Below, in pieces: positions 46,470-58,611 of a stretch of 64,000 nt of DNA. The notes below the pieces were generated by a model, which was not told the origin of the DNA, did no database searches, and was given only the letters and a program-made list of their open reading frames with translations. The first letter of the stretch is position 1. Each line of letters opens with the position of its first letter. The translations under genes were made by a program, and so were the position numbers. The stretch is taken from assembly GCA_928212115.1 (NCBI GenBank), contig CAKMRJ010001112.1, forward strand, positions 407,326,627 through 407,390,626, given 5' to 3'. The DNA comes from Lactuca virosa. Taxonomy: Eukaryota; Streptophyta; Magnoliopsida; Asterales; Asteraceae.

Positions 46470-46785
46470 TTCATGATGGAGCCATGGAGTTCTATTCAGG
46501 CTGAAGGCTCATATTTGCATGCTTTTGTTTGTTATGTTGTGCGATGGTACTTTGTGGGAACTTACAAAGCTTTGGTTTACTGTTTCAGTTTATTGTTTCA
46601 GGTACTTTAGAGGATCGCGGGAAAGCAAAGGTTTGATCGTGCACATCTTCCTATTTTCATGATATTGACTTTTGGGATACTCTGATATGATATTTACTTT
46701 TTGAAACAATGGTTTTTCTTGTAAACAAATATGGATAATGATTGTTTTGAAAATTTTAAATTTCTAGGATTTTTTGGATGTTACA
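46470..46785 (+). repeat. Old LTR O, third segment (3' end)
   Basis: It parallels the end of LTR C: GGCTGAAGGCTCATATTTGC, then GGTACTTTGTGGGAAC, then a decayed hairpin near 46565-46579, the acceptor TTGTTTCAG|GT (46600-46601) and the end GGATGTTACA. The outer flanks, ATACA before 28817 and ACATA after 46785, do not give a convincing duplication. Confidence 0.75.
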
Positions 46786-48315
46786 ACATAAAAGTTTCTA
46801 CATGTTCGGATCATAGTAGATATTTTCCATCAAAACATTAGAAAGTATAATGTTAGAATTATGCATATTTTGGCCAATATAATTCATGCATAAAGAACTT
46901 TCGAAGTATGTTGTTGGGTGTAAAAAAACCATTTGAATAATAACATAGTGGTATATTTTGTATGCTCAAGTTCAATAATTGAATGAATGTTCAAAAGTTC
47001 AATGTTATATTTTGGTATATTTGTAACAATATAATATCATATTTTTAAACATTTGAAAGGCAATGTTATAATTAACTAAAACTTGAAACCATGTTTTTAT
47101 TAATGTACTACTATACTTTGCATCATAATATTTTGTTGTATAATAAATGTATTTTTATATTTATTTATATTTTTCAGAATACTAAACATGAATAAGTAAA
47201 AAAGTTAATTGAAAAATGTTATGTTTATGCACATTTAGCAAAGTACATTATATATTTTGAATCATAAAAACTATTTATTTTATATTTTAAATACAAAATT
47301 ACAAGTTGCAAAATTTATAACGCACATGGTCTATGATCCAAAATAAAAAGATTTATAATTGAAAGAATTAATTTTTTTTATACAAGAAAACATAACCCAA
47401 AGTTATGATTAAAAAACATTATGATCTAAAAGTATTATCTAAATAAAAATATAAATTTAGGATCCATCAATATATGATCAAACATCTATAATGAAAGAGT
47501 AAATATGAGATTTAATCAAATTTCAAAACAAAAAACAAATAAACACCAAACAAAAAGTGTATCCAAATAAAAACCACTATAAACCAAAAAATACTATATT
47601 TCATATCCATGACATCTAATTACTATCAACTAACAATATGTTTAAACTAAGTTCTTAAGAGGTAAACAAATATATCCAAGTAATAGTTTCGAACCACATC
47701 ACACCAACCATTCATAACATGCTACTAACAACACACCATATATATTCAAGTACCATTGTTACAGAATGACATAATATACACAATAATGAGAATCTTTAAG
47801 TAAGCAAACATCTTCAGCCCCAGACAAACCATTAATCATACAACTCCAATATGTTGAACCCTAACTTCAACATCATGCAAATAAGCTTCATTGTAAATCT
47901 TTTTCTTCTTGTATGTTGTCAACTGATCAAAGTCCTTTAGAGTTATCAAAAAAACTTGTTTTACACACTTTAAAGTCAAATACCAATATCTTACCAACAT
48001 GCTTCTTCCTTAACTCGTCCAATTGTGGGTTTTATTCATCTGAATCAGGTTCTAAAACTACCATAAAGATTATGAACTCCGCAACTACAGTAAACTTACA
48101 TATGTTTCATTAGAAACAAACCATAGTCAAGGATGTTATTTTTCTACCACTCTAATTCAAGTCTTTACAACTTCATTCATTGAAATCATTCGAGTGAGGA
48201 TGGTCAACAATGGTAAAAAACCTGCTTGAAATTGGTTTTTTATAAAATACAGAACATTTTCTATCAGTTTCTATATAACAATCAAAAAACTAAATAACCA
48301 AAATTTAACCACCAA

Positions 48316-48389
<74 letters not shown>

Positions 48390-49954
48390 GGTAATATTTT
48401 CTATCATTGAGGGTTTTCAGATAACAACAAGCCATACAATAAAAAATAAATTAAAGTATATTGCTATTTATAAAATTTAATTCTTTTATTCAGCGACTTA
48501 AAATTTGTATCAAATGGATTTTAGATAACAAACAACAAGATTCAAAATGAATTTCTAATGTAAATAGAGAATTCAAATTTTCAGGATATGATTTCTTTGA
48601 GACATTAGATCGAACATCTTGTAAGTATCCTTAAATAACAACAAAGACTCAAACACTAAAGTAACAAGAGACAAAATATGGTTTTAAAACTAGATTTTCA
48701 AAACAGGGCAAAAAAACGAAGAACAACAAAAAAATCTTCAAGAATTGAAATTTTCAGGATATGGTTTCTCTAAGGCATTATATCGAAAACCTTGTAAACA
48801 TCTTTGCATTCAACATCATTTATGAACACAAACAATAGTTTTCAAAGCAATAATCATCAAAAAAATGTTTTAATCTAAAATAACAACAAAAAATCAAACA
48901 CTAAAGTAACAATAGACCAAATACGTGTCTGGAACTAGGGTTTCAAAACAAAAAAACGAAGAACACCATTAAAAAAAGAAAATAACTTATCTACTTCCAT
49001 TTGACTTGAAATTACAACGATTCCTCTAAAACTCTATCAGGTTTTTGAAGCAATTAAATGTACATGAGCTAAAATACAAAGAATCAAAAAGATTTACACA
49101 ACATACAGTGAATTCTATATAGTTTAGAAGTGTTCGTTTGAGTGAAAAGGGAGATATTACGAACATAAATATAATCAGGTTTTAGAAATGCAATTTGACC
49201 ATATTACCCTCTAAACCATTGCCCCTAAGAAGAAAAGTACCAAAACTTTGGGTTATTTACAAAAATGTCACCGTGCATTAAATTAAAAAAAAACCAAAAA
49301 TCTGAAATAATAAGAGCCTTACAATTTTTGAGATTAAGGTTACCGATTCGTTCTCGCAATCCTCACGAAATTTGGATTCCTCACCCGATCTTATATATAT
49401 ATATATATATATAGATATATATATATATATATATATATAGATATATATATAGATATATATATATATATATATAACTTAAAAAGGTTGAGAATACGAGAAA
49501 GATTTTAGACCAATCAAATTAAAAGGTATATTAGTAATTATGTATTTTAATTAAGCTATTACAAAATCAAATTAAATCATAATTTCCTAACATTTAGTTA
49601 TTATGATTGAGGTTTACAAAATAATTCATCTTTTTTAAATGAAGATAAAAAAAAACATTTTTATCAATTTTCGTTAAAAATAAAAATAATATTTTTTCTT
49701 ATATTTTCCGATTCATAGGAGTTCATTCATAAATGAATAAAAAATAAACTATTAATCATACATGAATATACCAACGATTAAAAATTAATAACTGTATTCA
49801 TACATTTATACAATTATTGTTACAAATTATACTTCAATATTCGTAAATGATTAAATCACTTGTATTAATACGTGACTATAAATGATTTTTTCTCCAACAC
49901 ATGTGAATCGAAATCTATTCACACAACTAAATTCATAAATGAATAACACAAATA

Positions 49955-50005
<51 letters not shown>

Positions 50006-51039
50006 AAGTTAATGGTTTTCCGAATGAATACAATATATAATGATAATTAAATAAGTCATGATCTTTTTTATTTTATAATGTTGTGCTTTACATTAGCACT
50101 TTGTTTTCCATGTACATTATACATTGTCAACTATAAAATAAATATCAATAACATTAACTAAATCAAAAAATAAAAAACCATAAAAAAATCAATACTATGT
50201 ATTGGACATATATTTTTTTTATTATAATCATAAATGAATAAAACCAAAATGATGTATACTTTGGTTGTATTCATAAATGATTAAACCCAAAATGATGTAT
50301 TTTGGTTATAATTATAAATGATTAAAACCAAAATATAAATATTTTGGTTAAAGTCATAAATTATTAAAACCTATTTCATACCTATTAAAAAATAGCATTT
50401 AAATAACCATTTTCTTTTTTACATGGTGGAATCACTCCATGTTTGCTATAAAGTCAATCTTTTTTCAATGTCATCTCTACCGGTCAATCACTACCGTCTC
50501 TAAATAGAATAATATAATGTAGAACTAATTGAAAGTTTATTGTTGTAATAAGAAATGAATTGAGATGTTATAATAGGCAAAATAACATATACCTAAAAAG
50601 AATCGATGTATGATGATAATTTTTTACATCTGCATTTTCTTCTAAAATTTCACCTCTTGAGATGATTTCCTTATCTGCATACAACAACATATGGAACTTT
50701 ATAAATTTAAATATTTACCCCTAAAATATCAAAGCATCTCATCTATCTGATTACCAATTACATATTTGGTTATTTGCATATCTGAAGGTCAATTGATTGG
50801 TGCATGTTGTATTTTAACCAAATTGCCCTTGATTGTTTTATGGGATTGGTTATGCTTCATTATCAGTTTTTTATGAGTGTCATTTTTACCCCTGATTGTT
50901 TTATGTTTTATGGGATTGGTTATGCTTCATTATCAGTTTTTTTTGGGTGTCATTTTTACCCCTACTTGTACTGATTGAATTCACGCCAATGGGTAGTCTT
51001 GGTGGTGCATTTTCTTGTCTCTTCTAAGATGTTTTGTTC
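46786..51039. other. AT-rich intergenic region without genes
   Basis: No ORF longer than 66 codons is free of low complexity, and no domain is recognised. TA-rich microsatellites lie at 48319-48389, 49391-49473 and 49958-50001. A 75-bp direct repeat (about 50829-50900 and 50902-50975) shares TATGGGATTGGTTATGCTTC and GTCATTTTTACCCCT. Runs containing TGAATAA occur around 49740-50350. Confidence 0.75.
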
Positions 51040-52741
51040 TTAGACCCCTCGATATGCCACCTACCACACACCACAATATGTGATGTGTCACTGCGGTATG
51101 CGGTAAACACCGCACCGACCCCTCTCCCACACGAGATGGTTTCATCGCACCCAAATTCAATTTTTTTTGCCGTTGGTAAACGACTATAAATCTGACTTTT
51201 TAATTTTTTTTTTAAAAAAACACTATATACACAACTATCTATTATATTTTTTCACACACAAAACATTTTCAAATCATACTACATTTCAAACATTTGCATT
51301 CCAAAAATGAATCCAAACAACCCTCAATTTACCGCTCGTAGCAAATCGCATGCAAATGTTAATCCGTTGGAGACGTCCGTTTACCGACCACAAATTGATC
51401 CGTCTACGAATTTGTCCTGACCCCAAGCCCAACAATTTTATTACCAACAAATGTCATCACAATATTACACGATGCAACCTCTTAGCCCAACCATGTTTTA
51501 AAAATTCCATCCCCCCCCTCCTCAAATACGTTCCAGAACTGAAAATCGAATTTCTCCAGGAAACCCAACCCAATCCTGAATAGATACCCGAGCCCAAACC
51601 CCAAGTTATTCGGGAAACCCAACCAGAACCATCCAACCCCAAAAGACGAGGAAAAGGAAAATCATAGGTTAGAAAAAGAGCAAATGGTGTTGCAACAATG
51701 ACAACCGGACGAAGAGATGGTTTTAGCACAATCATGGGTCAAAATTTCGGAGGATTCCAAAAAAATGCGCAAAAAGATATCCATTTTTGGTGACGCATTA
51801 TGGAGTAATTTCATATAGTTATGGGTCGTGGTGATTACCGCACTAAAGACCAATGTACTAGCAAGTTTCGTGTGATGAACAAATATGTCACAAAAATTCA
51901 ACGCCATTACAACACTTTGGTAACTCAATGAAAAACGGGGAAGATGATGAACAAATTTTAAAGACGACCCTTAAAAAAAAAATTGTTAATAACAATATGA
52001 ATCTGTTTAAGTTTCTTGATGTTTGGAGATTTTTATCTGCATTCCCAATATAGGTAGAAGATTTTGGTAGTGAATAAGGTGGTTCAAAAGAACCAAAGTT
52101 TCCAATACGATTTACACTACTTCATCGGATGCGTATATTGGGGTTGATTTGAACGAAGTGGATAAGCTCAAGCTTGAAGAGGTAGTTCAACCGATGGGTC
52201 GAGATAAGACAAAAAAGATAGGCTCTTTGTGAAATACATCGAGAAAGGGAAAAGATATGACATTCATAGAGTTGCTAGTAATTTCGAAATTTATAATTTG
52301 AATTTTGAAAAATAGAAGTTGAAGAAGAAAAATAAAGTGAGAGAGGAGAAGCAAAAAAGTCGGGATATGAAATTTTTAACAAAACCCTTTAATCATCTCA
52401 CCAGAAACTAGAGTGATATGGTTTTGAGGGCTAGAGCATACATCATGAAAAAAGTATGACAAATAGTTTTTTTTGTTTAATTGTTTTTTCTGTAGGTTTT
52501 TTTTATTTAATTGTCATTTTTAGCTATGTAATCATTTTTAATTAAATTAATGAAGTGTTTTTCCTTTTATTAATTTTATTAAATTACATCTTATTCAATT
52601 AAAAAAAGAAAAATATATTAAAAAATGTGGTTAAGTGTGGTATGACACCCACCAATTTTGTAGGGTGAGGGAAAAATGAATTAACGATGATGTGGAAGTA
52701 CAATTGTGTGGTATGGTGTAGTATGACATCCACCGGTCTTA
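51040..52741 (+). mobile_element. PIF/Harbinger-type non-autonomous element
   Basis: The 3-bp duplication TTA flanks the element (51040-51042 and 52739-52741). Ends read GACCCCTCGATATGCCACC on the left and, on the reverse strand, GACCGGTGGATGTCATAC on the right, so the terminal repeats are imperfect but alignable over about 30 bp. The TTA target and an ORF1-like Myb/SANT relic point to PIF/Harbinger. The transposase gene is absent. Confidence 0.75.
51307..52460 (+). pseudogene. Decayed Myb/SANT-like ORF of a Harbinger element
   Basis: It starts MNPNNPQFTARSKSHANV and is then broken by several stops and frameshifts. Fragments such as EEMVLAQSWVKISEDSKK, then 'YRTKDQCTSKF' and 'KIQRHYNTL' in the expected order, fit the trihelix/Myb-like DNA-binding protein encoded next to Harbinger transposases. 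A charged C-terminal part is also decayed. Recognition is from memory of the family, and no intact product is possible. Confidence 0.6.
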
Positions 52742-52988
52742 GCTTAAACAATTTTGCCCCTGTTCATGTATGTCTGTTGATGTTGTAGGGTGTCAGAGAT
52801 GGTATGAGTTCTTATCTTTCTCAATCTGGTGTTGTTTGTTTGTTTGTTTGTTTGTTTGTTTGTTTGTTGTTGTTGTTGTTGTTGTTGTTGTTTCGTTCTT
52901 TTTATGGTTTTTTATGTTGAGCGATTTTACACCTATGTTCCATGTATGCCCCTAATGTCTCACAATGACTATTCAAATATGATGATGG
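52742..52988. repeat. Spacer with (TTTG)n(TTG)n microsatellite
   Basis: The microsatellite occupies about 52835-52892. ORFs reading CLFVCLFV or poly-valine through it are artefacts. Confidence 0.9.
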
Positions 52989-53225
52989 GTGCAAGAAGAA
53001 GGCTACCGGTGTTGGCTTGGTGGTTATGTGAGGGAAGCCAATAATAGGGCCTGTATAAGAGTAGGATTTGTTGGAGAAGATGAGTTGGTGATGATAGTTG
53101 TAAGGTTTCAAAGAAGTGATGGTGACTTCGGGTTTGGTGTGAAGGCTCCAGATGATGTTGGATCTTGGATGTATTGTGAGGAAGATAGGTGTGACATAAG
53201 ATTATGGTTCCTTGATTTCCGATGA
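52984..53225 (+). CDS. Unrecognised exon-like ORF
   Basis: An open frame follows a stop at 52983 and reads about 79 codons to a stop at 53225. It includes CIRVGFVGEDELVMIVVRFQ, then SDGDFGFGVKAPDDVGSWMY, and ends CEEDRCDIRLWFLDFR. There is no ATG at its start. An AG at about 52994-52995 (GTGCAAG) could be an acceptor, so this may be a terminal exon. Composition is protein-like, but I cannot name the family. Upstream exons were not found and may have been displaced by the Harbinger element. Confidence 0.35.
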
Positions 53226-53725
53226 AATTAAATCAATTTCATATTTAAGCAAATCACTAACAAACAGCTAGAAATGAAATCCCCTTTTATGCTCCCAATA
53301 TCCCTGACGTTTACTTTTTACTTACAACTTAATGACCTAAGTTTATAAAAGTTACATAAATGACCTTTTTTATATTAGCCTTTGATCTTGAAATTTGGAA
53401 GGTTCAGATTTATTCTCACATTCTCAATATTTTTGGTGTTGTCAATTTAACCCCTCTTTTTTTTTCTCTATATATACTAATATATAATACACACATAATT
53501 GTAAAACCCTTTATGTAGACAAAATTCTTAATTTTAAGAGGTACCACTATTAAAGTGTGACTCCTTATTCTCCCTCCATTCACACAGATTTATGCCCCAA
53601 ATTACTAACATGTCTTCCTGATCTGATCGATGAAATAATACAAAATTGATCTAACGGATACAAACATATGTAAACAAACACAAACACAAACACAAACATC
53701 AATCAACCCTCTCAATCTATCTTGA
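53226..53725. other. Short spacer, possible promoter
   Basis: It is AT-rich with TATATATAC near 53469 and an ACAAACACAAACACAAAC repeat at about 53678-53700. There is no gene. It may be the promoter and leader of the following ORF. Confidence 0.4.
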
Positions 53726-53943
53726 TGTCACAGTTTGCAAAGCCAAACATATTTCTCTCTTTCTCTCAACTTGATTTAAGGTTTCTCTTAGCCACCATCT
53801 CGGTTGTATCCATCTTCGTTGAATGGCCAGACCATCAAATAATATTGAGTGGATTATTTGTGGCCAATGGTTTATGTATAATACTGTTCAAAAACATGAA
53901 GCCAACAAAATCGATATCACCACTATCAATCGCAAAAATGATG
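53726..53943 (+). pseudogene. Small membrane-protein ORF cut by element H
   Basis: Starting at 53722 or 53725 the frame reads MSQFAKPNIFLSFSQLDLRF, then two hydrophobic stretches (LLATISVVSIFVEW and IILSGLFVANGLCIILF) separated by PDHQ, then a basic KNMKPTKS tail. The LTR of element H begins at 53942, so the last codons come from the insertion and any downstream part is lost. It resembles the N-terminus of a small plant membrane protein but I cannot assign it. Confidence 0.4.
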
Positions 53944-54217
53944 TAATACCTGTTTTCCGTGACCAAATATCATTTTAGAAGATATAAAATGATATGAGGC
54001 GAGTAAAAGAAATAGAGTGTAGAGTTACTTTAAATTTAGAAATGCTATTTATCAAAAGACAATTGATGAATGTTGTAGAGTATGTTGAGATGAATTTGTG
54101 GATATAAATATCATCGCAAACGGAGTTCGTATGAGAAAGTTATGGCCGTTTGATGAAAGTACGTTGCTATTTTGAGAAATTCAACAAAAGTAAAGTCAAT
54201 GGTCAACTTTTTACCAT

Positions 54218-54372
54218 CACGACGTGAGGATATATTTCTCACGGCGTGACAAGAGATATCTCACGAAGTGAGATGAGACAAGTCATCAACACACTTAGCA
54301 GAAGAGCATGACACGTGGCAGAACTGGGTCTAAATGCATCTCACGACGTGAGATTATAATGCTCACGATGTA
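54218..54372. promoter_or_regulatory. Dyad cluster, TCACG-N-CGTGA type
   Basis: Copies such as TCACGACGTGA, TCACGGCGTGA and CTCACGAAGTGAG recur through 150 bp. They read as a G-box (CACGTG) split by one base. The right LTR has the same cluster at about 58882-59068, and five or more copies recur in the interior at 55956-56098. Confidence 0.75.
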
Positions 54373-54591
54373 AATTATGAGATTTAGCTTATGGATTACG
54401 GGTTAAGCCTATTGTGATTAAATTATGAGATTTGATTAGTTTCGTGACAAGAATTCCCGGAGGATAACTAGTAATGAATCGTGACAAGTTTTGAGAAACC
54501 TGTTATTTAATGATTAGGTTCTACCAAAAGAAGAACTGATAGGCAACGAAGGAGTGAATATTATACTGGAATTTGTCTGCTAGCTAGTCAG

Positions 54592-55088
54592 GTGAGTAAC
54601 AATACTCTAACATCCATTAATGTACTATTTGTGTTATACATTATATGATTTATATAAATAATTGTTAAAGAGAAATTGATTGATATTGGAGGAATCGATT
54701 ATTTTGTAAGATAAATATATGATTGAGAGATTGATTTTTATTGATGAGATAGATTATAATTGAGAGATAGATTACATAAATAAATAGATTAGATATGCGT
54801 AATTGCTTATATTAGATTTGTGATATATGTGATATATATGATATCTGTGATATGCAAAATAAGAATTGTACAGAGATTCAAATATATTGATTTTGTTGAG
54901 AAATCATTCAATTCTATGAGTTAGAACATTATTAAAAAATACATTGTAATTGGTAGATTAATTATAAATAATGGATACAATTCTTTGAGCTAGAAGATTA
55001 TTAAAAAAATACATTGTAATTGGTACATTAATTATAAATAACAGATAGATCATGATTGATGAATTATTAATGAAAAAGTGACAGATTA

Positions 55089-55173
<85 letters not shown>

Positions 55174-55470
55174 GAGAGAGAGAGAGAGAGAGATAGAGAG
55201 AGAGAGGGATCATTGATTGGGAGAATGATCACGATTGAGAAATAGATTAATGACTGAGAGATAGATTATTAATTGAGGAATAGATTCTGAATGAGAAATA
55301 GATTACCACTAAGAGGTTGGTTATGATAACACTATTAAATACATAAATTAATTGTTACCTAAGTAATAAATAAGTTATAACGTGATTTATATGATTTATC
55401 TTATTATGTTTTAGTACCTGTTATTCACTAAGCCGTGAGGCTTATGTTGTTATGATGATTTATTTTGCAG
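54592..55470 (+). other. Predicted intron inside LTR H
   Basis: Donor CAG|GTGAGT and acceptor TTTGCAG|GT bracket 879 nt of repeat-rich DNA. The 6-bp stem TAAGCC/GGCTTA near the acceptor covaries with TAAGCG/CGCTTA in LTR E. Confidence 0.5.
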
Positions 55471-55633
55471 GTTTATATTTGTGACACCCGATTCGATCCT
55501 GTACTTGAGGCAAGTACGATCCTTGTGATAACTACTTGTATTCCAGAGTACTAATGTACACCAAATCTATTGTAAACTTTTAAATGATAAATGATTTTTT
55601 TAGTGTACTTGGTATGAAACCATGGGCATTACT

Positions 55634-58611
55634 AGTTGGTATCAGAGCTGTGGTTGAAGTGAATTAGGTTCTTATAGTAGATTCCTAATCTTAAACCATA
55701 TAGTATAAATGATAATTGATCTGATATGATAACTATGAGTTAGATATATTATTTGATACTTTGGAAAATTTGAGATAAATAAATATATTATTATTTCCCT
55801 ATAAATTATATTATGATGTATTACGGAGAGAGTTGCGGAATGTGATTGCGAGATTCATAGTGAAATACGTAGTATGGCGACTAGTGATGCGCGACACAGT
55901 GATCCGAGATGCTCGATGTAGTTACATTGAAAATTAGCAATGTACTTTGCTAGTCACGACGTGAAGGGATAGTGATCACGACGTGACTATAAGTAGGATG
56001 TTATAATTGAGTTGTATAGATCACGACGTGAGGAGATTAAGACCACAACGTGAAGATTAGATCATCACGACGTGAATAAGATCAAGTCATGACGTGATTA
56101 TGAGGGTGAATAGATAAAGGTAGTGTACTTAGGGTATGCACGACACGACGAGAGTTTTCCACGATACAAACAAAAAGTAGATTGTTATACGATTATTTAG
56201 GATGATGGACCACGACATGGTGAAGATGATACTACGGTGTGATAACGAAGAGTGAGAAAAAGAGACTACGAAACGACGAGAAACTTTTTACGATGCGATG
56301 CTTACTGGAAAATGACTTAGTGTCCATATATATATAAATTGAGTAGTATTAAGAAAATATATGCCAAGACTGTATATAATACGCGTCTATGAATTAAAAT
56401 ATTGAAATATCTTCTAAGTAAATAAAATGTGAGAAACTATAATGAGAACATTGGATTAAAATCATGAGATTTACATAATGTATCCATAAGATGTGATTGG
56501 ATCTCATTGTGTAAAAGATCAAAATAGGTGTGAATTTTGATTGAGATCATAGACTTACATGATTATTTCATGTTGACGATTGATAGACTTACATGATGGA
56601 TTTATGAGAAGCGATTAGACCAGTTCATGTAGACGATTGATACTTACATGTTAGACCCATGATATGTCATTGGGTTTACTCATGAAGACAATATTTGTGA
56701 TTGAGTCTCCGAGAGGTGATGTGGCCTAATCCCAATTTGAGATCTATTATGATTAATTTGAGTAATTAATATGATTAAATGATGTTGATTCGAGTAATCA
56801 ATATGAGTAGATGATATTGATCTAAGTGGTTCAAGAAATTTATCTGAATGGTTAATTTTAGTTAAGCGTAATTAATATGAGAAATTGATTTAAGTAACCG
56901 ATGAATTTGAGTGAAGGATCTGAATGAATAATATTAATTTGAGCAATTGATTTAATGAAAGTGAGAAATTGATCAGAGTGATAAATTTAAGTGACTGAGC
57001 AGACTAATTGATCTGAGTAACTGATTTGAATAGTTCGAGTAATTAATTCAAATAACCAAGAGTAACCGATCTAAGTAATTTATGAGCATCTGAATAGATT
57101 AACTATACTAGGATTTTATAGCGTGAGAATGCTTGATTCGACCCTATTTCCTGTAACTTTTTTGGTTGTGGGCTTAGGGTAGAATCAAATATTCGACTGT
57201 CTATCGAATCCGACGTTATGAACAATCGTGATGTATACACCTAGCAACTACACAAATAATGTTTATTGAAGTGATTGAATTTGATCTGAGAAATTGTAAA
57301 CTTACGAGAGAAACAATTTCATAATTAAGTATGAAAAAGGGTTTGGAGAATGATCAGTTAAAATGATCAATTAATAATTTGAGTAAATAATTCGAGTAAT
57401 TGATTAGATTGAATTGAGTGAATGATCCGAGTGATTGAGTGATATTGAACAGAACGATTAATATTGACCAGGGAGATTGATTTGAGTGGTTGATTAGTCT
57501 GAGTAATTTAAGTGATTCAATCGAGTGATTTATAGTTATCGAATAGATAGATATGAATGATTGATATTGATATGAGTAATTGAAATTAATCCGAATAATT
57601 GATATTGATTGGGGTGATTGATTATAGTAATTAATTGGAGTGAATGATCTGATAGATTGACCTAGTTATATAAGAAATTAAATTGAATAATAGATCATTA
57701 ATTAGAATAATCTGAGTGACTAACCCGAGTGATTTATAGATATTCGAGTGAATTAACTACATTGTAACTACCGTAGGGCATAACAAGATTAATTTGAGTA
57801 TTATGAGAACTAGTAGAACTATTGAGAAGCGAGTGATAGCAGTTGATATGTGATTCGCCATGGATCAATATGTGAAGTGCTTAATCGATATTCATTATGT
57901 GAGTGACTTAATAAATTTCTAGTTTACATGTTTAATAATTAGTAATACACTCGTAGCTTAGAAATGAGCGGTAAGTCGAGTACCAGACGATAATTGAGAA
58001 AATGCTAAGAGAAATAACTGATTCAAATGATAATATATGAACTATTACCGGTTAAGAATAAGATGATTAATATTTCGATAATAGTAGGAATATTGATTGA
58101 TCTTGATAATTGAGAAAATTGTTAATGGGAGGAGTATCGATTTGTGATGGTCGGACTATTTTTCCTAAAAGTTCAAATCGATCATTACCAAAGAGTTAAA
58201 TAAAAAGGATAGCAAATTAAAGACACAAAAAAATGTCTAAACATATGAAAAATATGTGAGTTGTTTACACTAAGAGGATGTGTGAGAAAATAAGAGTGAA
58301 AAGAAAATTTTGAATATAGGAAGAAGATGAGTTTTTAGTTGAGTATAAAGAGAAACGATATATGATGTAGATTCCTTTTGTATTAAAAGTTTGAATAACA
58401 TCTTTAACAAGAAACATATGATAATTTGATATGAGAGAGTAATTATGGTTTCAGACTATGACAAATGAGTTATTGGAGAATATTTAAGAGAAATATTAAT
58501 TTAAAATGCTTACGAGTATTTCATATAGAAAAAGATACTTAATTAATACACCCTTACTTAGCGAGATTCTGAGGATGGAATCTTTTAAGGGGAAGAGAAC
58601 TTGTAATACCT
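55634..58611 (+). mobile_element. Element H internal region
   Basis: After the primer-binding site comes an array of TCACGACGTGA dyads (55956-56098). From about 56700 to 57740 a degenerate word set built on GATTTGAGTAATTGAT recurs dozens of times with no coding frame. The purine-rich stretch TTTTAAGGGGAAGAGAAC precedes the right LTR. No protein domain is recognised in any frame. Confidence 0.8.

Larger units (their letters stand above)
53942..55633 (+). repeat. Element H 5' LTR
   Basis: The LTR has an upstream module (54105-54150), dyads (54218-54372), a donor TCAG|GTGAGT at 54592, GATTGAGAGATAGATTA-type repeats, a compound TA/GA microsatellite (55090-55207), CAC plus the hairpin TAAGCC/GGCTTA (55429-55444) and an acceptor TTTTGCAG|GT (55469-55470). 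Relative to the right LTR it lacks about 370 bp that follow the dyads (counterpart about 59060-59430). That loss includes the likely start region, so this LTR may be transcriptionally impaired. Confidence 0.88.

Noticed and set aside
28817..46785. Target duplication for LTR O
   Set aside because: Flanks ATACA and ACATA do not match well enough to claim one.
52770..53044. ORFs with CLFVCLFV and poly-valine
   Set aside because: They are translations of the TTTG/TTG microsatellite.
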